This document shows positions 33,413 to 41,612 of a stretch of DNA of 64,000 nucleotides, one piece after another. The position numbers were made by a program, and so were the translations under genes. The stretch comes from Acidobacteriota bacterium (lineage in GTDB: Bacteria; Acidobacteriota; Terriglobia; Terriglobales; Acidobacteriaceae), in assembly GCA_013289765.1 (NCBI GenBank), contig JABCZI010000002.1, forward strand, positions 1 to 64,000. The letters are read 5' to 3'. Each line of letters begins with the position of its first letter. The stretch's first letter is position 1. Below the pieces are notes generated by a model. That model was given only the letters and a program-made list of their open reading frames with translations, was not told where the DNA came from and made no database searches.

Positions 33413-33720
33413 GAGTTTTCCTCCTGAGGATTTTTAGAAGCAATTAAGGCTTGAAGTTGAAGGGACTACTGAGGCCAAGGTAGTCACCCTGCGGTGGCGG
33501 AAGGTGAAGCGGGGATGAATTCGCGGTTAAAAGAAAATCACAGGCGACAAGAGCGATCGAAGCATCTGGAAATGGAATTCGCAGTGAATGCGGTCATTTT
33601 GAAAGGGAAGTAAACCTGACGTTAATTAATATCCACAGATTGCCAAACTGTGTACAGTAATTGCCGTAGAAGCCATGGAGATCGAAGGGCGGTAAGGGAG
33701 ATCTGGCCCGAAACCTGCAA
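33413..33720. other. spacer between divergent phosphoesterase and agmatinase-like genes
   Basis: About 308 bp holding the two promoters. TTTTCCTCCTGAGG just left of the phosphoesterase start supplies its ribosome site. No Pho box, hairpin or small gene could be supported. Confidence 0.5.
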
Positions 33721-34542
33721 ATGCCAACCCTGCTGGGAATTCCGCTGGATGTGAATTCGTCTTTTCTCCGAGGGCCCGCCAGCGCGCCGGGCAGGATTCG
33801 CGAGGCTTGGCAGAGCGACGCTTCCAACAAATGGTCGGAGTTGGGTATCGATGTTGGAGCGCCTGGCGTGCTCTCGGATGCGGGCGACCTGCACTTGAGC
33901 AATTCGCGGGAAGGGATTGACGCCGATTTTGCGGAGATTGAGCAGGCTGTGGCCGAACTGCTAAAGAAGGATGAACGTCCAGTATCGCTGGGCGGGGATC
34001 ACTCGGTTACTTATCCCATATTGAAGGCATTTGCCCAACGTTCTGCGGATCTCACTCTCGTGCATTTCGACGCGCATCCGGATTTATATGACGAATTCGA
34101 AGGAAGCCGGGTGTCGCATGCTTGCCCATTCGCGCGCATCATGGAGGAACGGCTGGCGGCGCGGCTGGTGCAGATTGGAATTCGCACGCTGAATCGGCAC
34201 CAGCGCGAGCAAGCTGAGAAATTCGCGGTAGAGATCGTGCAGATGTCTTCCCTGCCCGCATATGATCGGCTTAAGATTCACGGGCCAGTCTATATTTCGT
34301 TCGATATGGACGTGCTCGATCCGGCGTTCGCGCCAGGAATTTCGCATCACGAGCCGGGAGGGATGACGGTCCGGGAGGCGATCGCGCATTTGCATTCCAT
34401 GGAAGGAACGATCGTCGGAGCGGACATTGTCGAGTACAATCCGGCGCGCGATATTGGCGGGATGACAGCTACGGTGGCGGCGAAGATTCTGAAGGAGCTT
34501 TTGGGGAAGATGATTTTGGGCGGTAATGGACGCGTGAAGTAA
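33721..34542 (+). CDS. arginase/agmatinase-family ureohydrolase
   Basis: 273 residues. The binuclear manganese motifs are all present: L-G-G-D-H-S, H-F-D-A-H-P-D-L and S-F-D-M-D-V-L-D-P. The family splits guanidino or related C-N bonds, as in arginase, agmatinase and formiminoglutamase. The N-terminal part (P-L-D-V-N-S-S-F-L-R-G-P-A) fits arginase-like members. It heads a run with DUF302, DUF202 and rpiA, which does not tell the substrate. It starts at the ATG at 33721. Confidence 0.88.
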   Translation: MPTLLGIPLDVNSSFLRGPASAPGRIREAWQSDASNKWSELGIDVGAPGVLSDAGDLHLSNSREGIDADFAEIEQAVAELLKKDERPVSLGGDHSVTYPILKAFAQRSADLTLVHFDAHPDLYDEFEGSRVSHACPFARIMEERLAARLVQIGIRTLNRHQREQAEKFAVEIVQMSSLPAYDRLKIHGPVYISFDMDVLDPAFAPGISHHEPGGMTVREAIAHLHSMEGTIVGADIVEYNPARDIGGMTATVAAKILKELLGKMILGGNGRVK

Positions 34543-34553
34543 GGAGTTTAGTC

Positions 34554-34940
34554 ATGCCAACAAATGGTTTGATACAAGTTGCGAGCCGTTATCCGGTCGA
34601 CGAAACCGTCCAGCGGCTTCGATCTTTTTTTGAACAGAAAGGGTTGCAGGTCTTCTCGATCATCGACCACAGCGGCGAAGCGGAGAAGGTCGGGTTGAAG
34701 ATGCGGCCGACGAAGGTTGTCATCTTCGGCAGTCCCAAGGGAGGGACGCCGCTGATGGTGGCCGCTCCGACTTTGGCGATTGATCTGCCGTTGAAGGCGC
34801 TGGTTGCGGCGGATGAAAACGGGAAGGTCTGGGTTTCCTACAATAGTCCGGAGTATCTTCAGCAGCGGCATGGCGTGCCGGAAGACTTGATCAAGAATAT
34901 TGTGGGCGCGGGCGCGCTGATCGCGAAGGCTGTGGAATAA
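34554..34940 (+). CDS. DUF302 protein
   Basis: 128 residues, preceded by AAGGAG. DUF302 signs are V-D-E-T-V-Q-R-L, G-L-Q-V-F-S-I-I-D-H-S-G-E-A, P-T-K-V-V-I-F-G-S-P-K-G-G-T-P-L-M and L-P-L-K-A-L-V. Function is unknown in the family; homologues are often found with redox or stress genes. Its stop overlaps the next start by one base, so translation is coupled to the DUF202 membrane protein. Confidence 0.9.
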   Translation: MPTNGLIQVASRYPVDETVQRLRSFFEQKGLQVFSIIDHSGEAEKVGLKMRPTKVVIFGSPKGGTPLMVAAPTLAIDLPLKALVAADENGKVWVSYNSPEYLQQRHGVPEDLIKNIVGAGALIAKAVE

Positions 34941-35344
34941 TGCTGCCGGCATCGCAAGAGAACGTGGCGGAAAATTCCAATCGAGCCCGTGACCATTTGG
35001 CGAACGAGCGCACGTTTTTGGCGTGGGTTCGAACCAGCGTGGCCATTGTGGTATTCGGGTTTGCCATTGGACGATTTGCGATTGCGTTGAGGCAGTTGGC
35101 ACGATTTCAGGGCCAAGTCTCCAAGAGCACAGGGCTTTCCGTGTGGATGGGAATGATTTCGATTCTCGGGGGCGTGGCGATGGTGGTAGCCGGACTTTTG
35201 CGCTATCGAAAAACGCGGGCACTATTGGATCAAGGAAAGTTTGAGCCAGCGGGATTTATCGTGGATCTGGTGACGATTCTGACGGTGCTGTTTGGTCTGG
35301 CCTTGGCGGGATATTTGATCTACGTGGAAAAGAGTTTGGGGTAG
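34940..35344 (+). CDS. DUF202 inner-membrane protein (YidH-like)
   Basis: 134 residues. The DUF202 signature N-E-R-T-F-L-A-W-V-R-T-S precedes three membrane helices (about 35-55, 75-95, 105-125). It begins on the last base of the DUF302 stop. The function of this family is not known; the pairing with DUF302 suggests a joint membrane role. Confidence 0.9.
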   Translation: MLPASQENVAENSNRARDHLANERTFLAWVRTSVAIVVFGFAIGRFAIALRQLARFQGQVSKSTGLSVWMGMISILGGVAMVVAGLLRYRKTRALLDQGKFEPAGFIVDLVTILTVLFGLALAGYLIYVEKSLG

Positions 35345-35434
35345 CGGGTGGGACCGGGGCGGTCGAAAAATGGGCAAGGTTTCGGGACGGCTAATCAATT
35401 TGCTTGTCGAGTAGGATTCTCTCCAGTAAACCTT

Positions 35435-36157
35435 ATGGCAAACGATCAGGAAAAAGAGGCGGCGGCGCGGGCGAGCTTGCGGTTTGTGAAGGATGGGCAA
35501 ATTGTTGGGCTAGGCACTGGGTCGACAGCCGCCTACTTCATTCAATTGCTGGGCGATGCGGTCAAGACGGGACTCCGCATCAGAGGAATTCCAACTTCCG
35601 TTCGTTCCGGCGAGCAGGCAGCGAGTCTGGGAATTCCGCTTACGACGCTCGATGAATGCCCGGAGATTGACGTAACCGTCGATGGAGCTGACGAAGTTGA
35701 TCCGGAATTGCGGTTGATCAAAGGTGGGGGCGGTGCATTGCTCAGGGAAAAAATTGTTGCTTCGGCAACCAAACAACTGGTGATTGTGGCGGATGCCTCG
35801 AAGAGGGTTCCGGTGCTGGGAAGATTTCCGTTGCCGGTGGAAGTGATCAAGTTCGCCCAGGCGGTCGTGGCGAAGAAGATCAAAGCACTGGGCGCGAAAG
35901 TTTCGCTGCGGCGAGGACCGGATGGGAAACCATATTTGACCGATGAGAATAATTACATCCTCGATTGCCGCTTCGAACGCATTCCAGATGCGGATGGGCT
36001 GGCTCGGCAGCTCAGCGACATGCCGGGGGTGGTCGAACATGGACTGTTCATCGGCATGGCAAGTGTTGTGCTGATTGCGAATGGGAGCGAGATCGTGGAG
36101 TTACGGCGGGGTAATGAGGGAAGTCACGATAAGAACCTTACGCGCGGAGCGCGCTGA
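35435..36157 (+). CDS. rpiA: ribose-5-phosphate isomerase A
   Basis: About 240 residues from the ATG at 35435. Landmarks are G-L-G-T-G-S-T-A (phosphate binding), D-G-A-D-E-V-D-P (catalytic Asp/Glu), and K-G-G-G-G-A-L-L-R-E-K with the catalytic Glu and Lys. It interconverts ribose 5-phosphate and ribulose 5-phosphate in the pentose phosphate pathway. An upstream extension to 35348 is not family-like. It follows DUF202 by 90 bp. The last ~20 residues are an unusual basic tail. Confidence 0.96.
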   Translation: MANDQEKEAAARASLRFVKDGQIVGLGTGSTAAYFIQLLGDAVKTGLRIRGIPTSVRSGEQAASLGIPLTTLDECPEIDVTVDGADEVDPELRLIKGGGGALLREKIVASATKQLVIVADASKRVPVLGRFPLPVEVIKFAQAVVAKKIKALGAKVSLRRGPDGKPYLTDENNYILDCRFERIPDADGLARQLSDMPGVVEHGLFIGMASVVLIANGSEIVELRRGNEGSHDKNLTRGAR

Positions 36158-36253
36158 GAAGGGCCACGGAGAATGCGGGAGACAGTTGTTTGCCGATGCT
36201 GAAACTTCAAAGCACGACGAACTACTGCGTCAGGAAAGACTACGGGCCGAGTC

Positions 36254-36733
36254 TCAAATCCGAGGTTTGCGCAGTGCCTTGAGGACGATGATGCCGCTAA
36301 TCGAAAAACATCCGACGGCAACCAGCGACGCAATTAGTATCACCGACGCCCTGGGGCGAAACACATCGGCAAGTACCGCTCCCACCGAAAAAAGAACTCC
36401 CAGTGCGTTGAGCCATAGTGTCGCTCGAGTAGAAACTCGAACCGAAGGGGAAATATCCGTACGTAGCCGAAGTTGCAAAAGCAGTGCGGCCACGCCGATG
36501 GCAGCAATTACGACCAATGCCACCGGACTCAAAAACGCTCCCCGTTCGGTATAAAGAACAACCAGCGAGAGCGCCGCGAGCAGCAGTCCCGCAGCGATAA
36601 TTGTCGCACTGCGCGGGGGAGGGTTGGAGCCGGGATCTGAGGAGTTTACTACCACGGTATTCGTCCTCAGATTTATACAGGCGCTGGAGCGGGTTTTCAA
36701 TTGCAGGGCCAGTTCAGCTTGGAATCTCAGCAT
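36254..36733 (-). CDS. small multi-pass membrane protein
   Basis: Up to 159 residues with four hydrophobic segments (about 43-62, 67-90, 105-125, 130-150) and a short basic C-terminus. No catalytic motif. Its start overlaps the 3' end of the LuxR-type gene by 20 bp, so the two are probably co-transcribed; a GTG start further in is possible. Function unknown; the position next to a regulator of an exopolysaccharide locus is the only clue. Confidence 0.6.
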   Translation of the reverse strand: MLRFQAELALQLKTRSSACINLRTNTVVVNSSDPGSNPPPRSATIIAAGLLLAALSLVVLYTERGAFLSPVALVVIAAIGVAALLLQLRLRTDISPSVRVSTRATLWLNALGVLFSVGAVLADVFRPRASVILIASLVAVGCFSISGIIVLKALRKPRI

Positions 36734-37457
36734 GTGGCGCGGGGGGACCTAATCCCGCAAGCCATTCCGCCCGCAGTGGAGCACCATGGTTGAGGGCGTA
36801 GAGAACAAGTTCGACGCGGGAGGAGATGCCCAGCTTGTCAAAGATACGAAACAGGTATTTTTTTACGGTGTGCTCGCTGAGACTCAGTTCCCGGGCGGTT
36901 CCGCGATTGCTCAGACCTTCGGCCACGAGGGCAACCACCTGTTCTTCGCGAGGCGTAAGCAGTTGACGACCAAGCGCATTAAGAACCCGCAGCGAAGGTA
37001 CTTCAGAAATCAGTTCGAGCAAGAAAGTCATCTGTTCGGCATTGGCCCAGATTTGGCCGTTGGCGACGCTTTGGATGCATCTGCAAAGCGAGCGGAAATG
37101 GGTATCGGAAATGCAGAAAATTCCGTGAGCACCCGAGCGGAAAGCACTTAATACCAATTCACGATCGTAGGACTCAACTAGAAGGACTTTCGCGATTCTT
37201 GGATGCGAAAGATGAATGCTGCGCATTACGGTCATTTGGGTAGCGACTGCTACGGAGTGATTCAGCGAAAGAACAACCACTTTGGCCGGCGAGGAAGCGA
37301 CCGCCTGAAGGATTGAGACCACATCGACCGGGCAAGTCGAGATAAGAAATTCCGAACGCCGACGCAAGGCGCTGATGAGTAACTGCGCTTGCATTCGGTT
37401 GGAGTCAGCGATAAGAACCGTGATCGCGGACGAAGGCGCGGACGAGGTGAGACTCAT
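36714..37457 (-). CDS. LuxR-type regulator with degenerate receiver domain
   Basis: 247 residues. The C-terminal LuxR helix-turn-helix is clear: L-T-P-R-E-E-Q-V-V-A-L-V-A-E-G-L-S-N-R, T-A-R-E-L-S-L-S-E-H-T-V-K-K-Y-L-F-R-I-F-D-K-L-G. The N-terminal receiver is altered: where the phospho-accepting Asp is expected the sequence is V-V-V-L-S-L-N (Ser 64), and the usual K-P or L-K Lys is missing (G-I-F-C-I-S-D). It probably works without phosphorylation. It is divergent from the exopolysaccharide operon across a 500-bp spacer containing two matching palindromes and may regulate it. Confidence 0.85.
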   Translation of the reverse strand: MSLTSSAPSSAITVLIADSNRMQAQLLISALRRRSEFLISTCPVDVVSILQAVASSPAKVVVLSLNHSVAVATQMTVMRSIHLSHPRIAKVLLVESYDRELVLSAFRSGAHGIFCISDTHFRSLCRCIQSVANGQIWANAEQMTFLLELISEVPSLRVLNALGRQLLTPREEQVVALVAEGLSNRGTARELSLSEHTVKKYLFRIFDKLGISSRVELVLYALNHGAPLRAEWLAGLGPPAPHAEIPS

Positions 37458-37717
37458 TGCAACAGGCTCCGAGTGAAACGGTTGGCAAGTTGATCTTAGG
37501 GGCGAGCAGAGAAGTACTCAAGGAAAACACGTCAGATAATCGAGGGGCGACTCTCAAATCGGGACAACTGGATACGAGGGTGTGCAAATGTGCCTACGCA
37601 GGGTCGATCTCCGAGAATCCCTGAGAAGTTTGCGGCAACATTCCAGGAATATGCCGCTATTTCGTATCTTTCGAGTTCGTTCTTGCGGGTGGCATGTGAT
37701 TTCGTGAACATGCAAGT

Positions 37718-37729
37718 CTACTTTCGTAG
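37718..37729. promoter_or_regulatory. putative operator, CTAC-N4-GTAG copy 1
   Basis: CTACTTTCGTAG. The outer half-sites are identical to those at 37836-37847. A GTAGG follows. Its binding partner is unknown; the adjacent LuxR-type protein is the obvious candidate. Confidence 0.4.
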
Positions 37730-37835
37730 GTAGGCAGCTAGAGAGCTGTATTCCGACCCTATCGCAGCGTGCCGCCAAGATCAATCGACACAATGCTACT
37801 GAGTGGGCGCTGTTTGCCGGGTAAATCCAGCATGA

Positions 37836-37847
37836 CTACTTAAGTAG
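37836..37847. promoter_or_regulatory. putative operator, CTAC-N4-GTAG copy 2
   Basis: CTACTTAAGTAG, a perfect 12-bp palindrome about 110 bp upstream of the export-protein gene start. A position near the operon promoter would fit activation or repression by a dimeric regulator. Confidence 0.45.
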
Positions 37848-37957
37848 ACGACACTTCCCATGTCTTGCTGCGAAATTCTCGTCGAGGTAACTTGCCCAAA
37901 GAGAGCTGCGGAGGCTGAGCCGCTCTTGGAACCCAGGAAGATAGAGCCCATAACACA

Positions 37958-38749
37958 ATGAAGCCCTTCGCTGGCTGGACAAGAGTTACGGTGATGGGCG
38001 TGTTGTTATTACAGCTTTGCGGCGCCGCATTCGCCCAGGACGAGGCAAGATCGAATCGCCTGGAAACGAGTTTACAGTCTCCTCAACCCAGCCAAACCGG
38101 GGCTGGGGGGTGGAGCACGGGATCGGCGCCTGCAAGAGCCGGGGAAGCGGACGGCACGGGAAACCTCCAGCTCGGAGGGAATCGCCGTCCGCTTTACCGG
38201 CTTCATTGTAGTGACGTGGTTACTCTGAGTTTCACGCTGTCTCCAGAGTTAGACCAGACGCTCACGATACAACTCGACGGCTATGTCGCGCTCAAAGATG
38301 CGACTCCGGTGCTGGCTCAAGGGTTGATGCTGGAGGAGTTTCGTGACGCCGTGCGAAAGGCGTACACGGGGTATCTGCACGATCCGCAAGTAGCGGTGGC
38401 GCTGAAGGAGTTCGAACATCCGTATTTTGTGGCGGGCGGCGAAGTGGGAAAGCCCGGCAAATATGAGTTGCGAGCCGATACCACCGTAATTGAGGCAGTA
38501 GAGATTGCTGGCGGATTCACCCACCAGGCAAAACATTCTCAGGTTCTTTTATTCCGGCGTGTCAACGACGACTTAACAGAGGCGCGTGTTTTTAACCTTA
38601 AGAAGATGCTGAAGGAAAAAAGCTTAAGCGAGGTCCCGCTATTGCGTCCGGGTGACATGGTATTCGTCCCGCAAAATTCTGTTTCGAAAGTAGAACGCTT
38701 TCTCAGCAAACCCTCCATGAGTATGTATGTGAGCTCGACACAGTTCTAG
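37958..38749 (+). CDS. polysaccharide export protein (Wza/GumB-like)
   Basis: 263 residues with a signal peptide (about 1-26). A Poly_export domain (about 85-155) begins Y-R-L-H-C-S-D-V-V-T-L-S-F and an SLBB-type domain follows with V-A-G-G-E-V-G-K-P-G-K-Y-E-L. Between the signal and the domain lies a Ser/Gly/Pro-rich stretch. No lipobox Cys stands at the cleavage site (C-G-A-A-F-A-Q), so lipid anchoring is uncertain. It should form the outer-membrane channel of the exopolysaccharide exporter together with the next gene product. Confidence 0.9.
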   Translation: MKPFAGWTRVTVMGVLLLQLCGAAFAQDEARSNRLETSLQSPQPSQTGAGGWSTGSAPARAGEADGTGNLQLGGNRRPLYRLHCSDVVTLSFTLSPELDQTLTIQLDGYVALKDATPVLAQGLMLEEFRDAVRKAYTGYLHDPQVAVALKEFEHPYFVAGGEVGKPGKYELRADTTVIEAVEIAGGFTHQAKHSQVLLFRRVNDDLTEARVFNLKKMLKEKSLSEVPLLRPGDMVFVPQNSVSKVERFLSKPSMSMYVSSTQF

Positions 38750-38762
38750 GCGCGCAACCCAG

Positions 38763-40262
38763 ATGCCAGACGCCAATCCAGCACGCACGGAAAATGATTT
38801 CGCCTCGCCGACGCTGCGGGAATTGGCGATTTTATTATTTCGGCGGGGCAGGCTCTTTGTTGGTGTCTCAGTAATGATCTTTGCGCTTTCGGTTGTCTAT
38901 GCGTTTACGGGAACTACCTACCGGGCCCACGCTCGTGTATTGGTGCGGCGAGGACGCGCAGATCCACCTCTTACCGGACAACAGAATGCTCCTCCCGACT
39001 TTTCTCGCGAGGAAGTGACTGAAGAAGACTTGAATTCAGAGGTGGAATTATTGAAGGACGACGACGTTCTCCGCCGTGTTGTACGGGCCAATGATCTAGG
39101 CGCGCATGACTGGTTGCGATGGCTCCGTCCCCACGAAGCAGAAGCGGCGCGATCGGAGCGAGCAGCTACGCGACTGGCCGGGCGCTTAAAAGTCGAACCC
39201 ATCAAGAAAACGAATTTAATCGCTGTGAGCTATGACTCGGCGGACCCGCAGCTGGCCGCACACGTGCTGCAGTCATTAACCGCGATCTACCTGGAAAAGC
39301 ACATGGAAGTGCATCGTCCGGGCGGACAACTGCACTTCTTCGATCAGCAGACCCAGGAATCACGACATCAACTTGAGGCGGCTGAAACCGAGCTCCTCGA
39401 CTTCGCCAACAGACACCGCGTGGTGATGGCTGCCCAGCAGCGCGATCTTGTCTTGCAGCGGCTTGACCAGACCGATGCAAATTACCGGCAAACGGGGATA
39501 GAAATGTCCGAGACCGCGCGGAGAGTTCGAGAACTTGAGGCGCAGTTGGGTAAGTTACCGGAGCGAAGTGTCACCCAGATCCGCACGGCGGATAATCCTG
39601 AACTTCTGCGGACGGTGAAGGCCAGCCTGCTCGATCTCGATTTAAAAAGGACTCAGTTACTGACCAAATTTGAACCGACACACCGTCTGGTGCAGGAGAT
39701 CGGACAGCAAATTCTCCAGGCGAAGGCGGCGATCGCAGCCGAGAAGTTGAACCCGCTACGCGACGAAACTACAGACCTGAATGTGAACTATGCATGGGCC
39801 AAGGCGGAGCTGCAAAAGGCAGAAGTTGAGATGAAGGGATTGCAAGCGCGAGCGGGGACAACGAGAGCACACCTGACTGAATATCGCGCCTTAGCCCGTC
39901 AACTCGGCGAGGAAGCCATCACGCAAGATGATTTGACGAGCAGCGAGAAGGTGGCTGAGGAGAATTACCTTCTCTACGTTAAGAAACGGGAAATCGCTCG
40001 AATGGGCGACGCGCTGGATGATGGTGGCATCGTGAATGTAGCAATCGCCGAACGCCCGGTCGTGCCGCAGTTGCCGGTGTGGCCTGCCGCGGCAGTAGTG
40101 CTCGTGGGCTTAGTCATGGCTGTGACGGCGGGCACTGGAGCTGCATTCGCGGCAGACTATATGGACCCTACTCTGCGTACGCCAGAAGAAGTTGTGGCGT
40201 GTTTGCAAATTCCAGTATTGGCTTCGCTACCTGCGAAAGGTAGAGGGCGATTGTCCGCCTAA
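38763..40262 (+). CDS. polysaccharide chain-length/co-polymerase protein (GumC/Wzz type)
   Basis: 499 residues. A membrane helix near 32-50 and another near 440-460 flank a long periplasmic coiled-coil region; the N-terminal Wzz signature (L-R-E-L-A-I-L-L-F-R-R) is present. After the second helix the chain ends with D-P-T-L-R-T-P-E-E-V and no kinase domain. The cytoplasmic kinase part may be represented by the separate next gene. It sets polymer length and connects polymerisation with export. Confidence 0.9.
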   Translation: MPDANPARTENDFASPTLRELAILLFRRGRLFVGVSVMIFALSVVYAFTGTTYRAHARVLVRRGRADPPLTGQQNAPPDFSREEVTEEDLNSEVELLKDDDVLRRVVRANDLGAHDWLRWLRPHEAEAARSERAATRLAGRLKVEPIKKTNLIAVSYDSADPQLAAHVLQSLTAIYLEKHMEVHRPGGQLHFFDQQTQESRHQLEAAETELLDFANRHRVVMAAQQRDLVLQRLDQTDANYRQTGIEMSETARRVRELEAQLGKLPERSVTQIRTADNPELLRTVKASLLDLDLKRTQLLTKFEPTHRLVQEIGQQILQAKAAIAAEKLNPLRDETTDLNVNYAWAKAELQKAEVEMKGLQARAGTTRAHLTEYRALARQLGEEAITQDDLTSSEKVAEENYLLYVKKREIARMGDALDDGGIVNVAIAERPVVPQLPVWPAAAVVLVGLVMAVTAGTGAAFAADYMDPTLRTPEEVVACLQIPVLASLPAKGRGRLSA

Positions 40263-40273
40263 GGGGAGACACG

Positions 40274-40987
40274 ATGAGCATGCACGCGGACGTACTGCCG
40301 AGATCCGGTTTGATCGATTCGGCGGCGAACATAGCAGCGCCGGCCCGGGCAAGGGCCTGCGGGGTTGTGCAGGGGTGGGATCCGGAGAACTTTGCCCGCG
40401 AACAAATTCGGGGCTTGGTTCGACGCGTATTCTTCACCAATTCGGGGGAACCAGTCAAGCAAGTCGTATTCAGTGCAGCCGAGTCGACCACCGATGTGCG
40501 AGATATTTGCCTTCAAGTAGGACATGCTCTCGCGCTGGAAACCTCGGCTGAAATTGCAATTGTGAGCCGAAATTCAGGCCCAGAAAGGGCCGCGGTGGCG
40601 CGCTATCCTCGCCACTCAGGCAGTGCCGGCATCAAGCCGTTGTCCACACGGCTCGAAACGAACCTATGGCGCGTGGCGGAGTCCGCATTGCGCGAACTTT
40701 GTCCGGAACCGGCAAAAGATCTCTGTTGGCGGTGGGCTCTCGCGGAGCTCCGAAAGGATTTTGAATATGCCGTGGTTCAAGGACCTGCGGCTGGATTATC
40801 GAGCGAGAGTGGATTTCTAGGGCAACTGGCAGATGGAATCATTCTCGTTCTTGAGGCTCATAGCACCCGGAGAGCGACGGCTCGCAAAATCAAAGAAATG
40901 CTTGAAGGAACGCAGTCCCGAATCCTGGGAACGGTTCTCAGCGAAAGAGCGTTTCCGATTCCAGAAAAGATCTATCAACGGCTATAA
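40274..40987 (+). CDS. degenerate tyrosine-kinase-like (CpsD/BY-kinase) protein
   Basis: 237 residues, 12 bp after the Wzz-type gene, with GGGGAG before the ATG. The C-terminal part follows BY-kinases: F-E-Y-A-V-V-Q-G-P matches the Walker B region, and A-D-G-I-I-L-V-L-E-A then K-E-M-L, I-L-G-T-V-L-S-E-R matches the kinase end. At the place of the Walker A loop it reads V-V-F-S-A-A-E-S-T-T-D-V-R-D with no Gly-Lys-Ser/Thr, and there is no Tyr cluster at the C-terminus. It is likely an inactive structural partner that signals to the Wzz-like protein without phosphorylation. Confidence 0.7.
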   Translation: MSMHADVLPRSGLIDSAANIAAPARARACGVVQGWDPENFAREQIRGLVRRVFFTNSGEPVKQVVFSAAESTTDVRDICLQVGHALALETSAEIAIVSRNSGPERAAVARYPRHSGSAGIKPLSTRLETNLWRVAESALRELCPEPAKDLCWRWALAELRKDFEYAVVQGPAAGLSSESGFLGQLADGIILVLEAHSTRRATARKIKEMLEGTQSRILGTVLSERAFPIPEKIYQRL

Positions 40988-41041
40988 GCGACGAACGTAA
41001 CGGCGACATGGAAAACATAATGGAAAGGGCAATGGGACTCA

Positions 41042-41611
41042 ATGGGCGGTAGCTATGGGACCGCAGCGGTGAACGATGCCGCTGGGACGCTACGGGAACC
41101 ACAGGCCTCCGTGGATTCCAATGGACCTCACTGGTTTGCCGTTCACACGCGCTACCGGTACGAGAAAAAAGTAGTCGCGCAACTTAATTACAAACGTTAT
41201 GAAGTTTACTTGCCGTTGCGAACCGAAAAACACGTATGGAGCGATCGGCATCAGGTGGTGACAACTGCTTTGTTTCCAGGATATGTGTTCGTGCATATCG
41301 ATCAGTCCAGTGCGGCGCGTCGTGCGGTGTTGCAGACAGCAGGCCTGCTGGGCTTTGTGACATTCGGAGGAACGGTTGTACCAGTGCCTCCGGCGCAGAT
41401 CGATCATCTGCAACTGTTGTTACAAGAAAAAGTCTTATTTTCCCTGCATCCTTTTGTGCAGGTCGGCCAGCGCATGCGCATCCGAGGAGGGTGTCTGGAC
41501 GGGCTCGAAGGGGTGCTGCTGCAACACGAGGGAAAGCTCGTAATCTCCATTGAGATGATCCAGCGCTCGCTGGCGATTGAGATCCAAGGGTACGAATTGG
41601 ACTTCGTCTGA
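41042..41611 (+). CDS. UpxY/RfaH-type NusG-like transcription antiterminator
   Basis: 189 residues. The NusG N-terminal domain is shown by H-W-F-A-V-H-T-R-Y-R-Y-E-K-K-V, Y-L-P-L-R and L-F-P-G-Y-V-F-V-H; a KOW-type end includes R-G-G-C-L-D-G-L-E-G-V-L. Proteins of this class bind RNA polymerase and help it read long surface-polysaccharide operons. Its location inside the operon, before the glycosyltransferase genes, fits that role. Confidence 0.88.
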   Translation: MGGSYGTAAVNDAAGTLREPQASVDSNGPHWFAVHTRYRYEKKVVAQLNYKRYEVYLPLRTEKHVWSDRHQVVTTALFPGYVFVHIDQSSAARRAVLQTAGLLGFVTFGGTVVPVPPAQIDHLQLLLQEKVLFSLHPFVQVGQRMRIRGGCLDGLEGVLLQHEGKLVISIEMIQRSLAIEIQGYELDFV

Positions 41612-41612
41612 A

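Larger units (their letters stand above)
37458..37957. promoter_or_regulatory. control region between luxR-type gene and exopolysaccharide operon
   Basis: A gene-free 500-bp spacer. Two 12-bp palindromes with the same outer sequence lie in it: CTACTTTCGTAG (37718-37729) and CTACTTAAGTAG (37836-37847), centres 118 bp apart. The second is about 110 bp upstream of the first operon ATG. These are candidate binding sites for the divergent LuxR-type regulator. No strong sigma70 promoter was picked out by eye. Confidence 0.5.
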
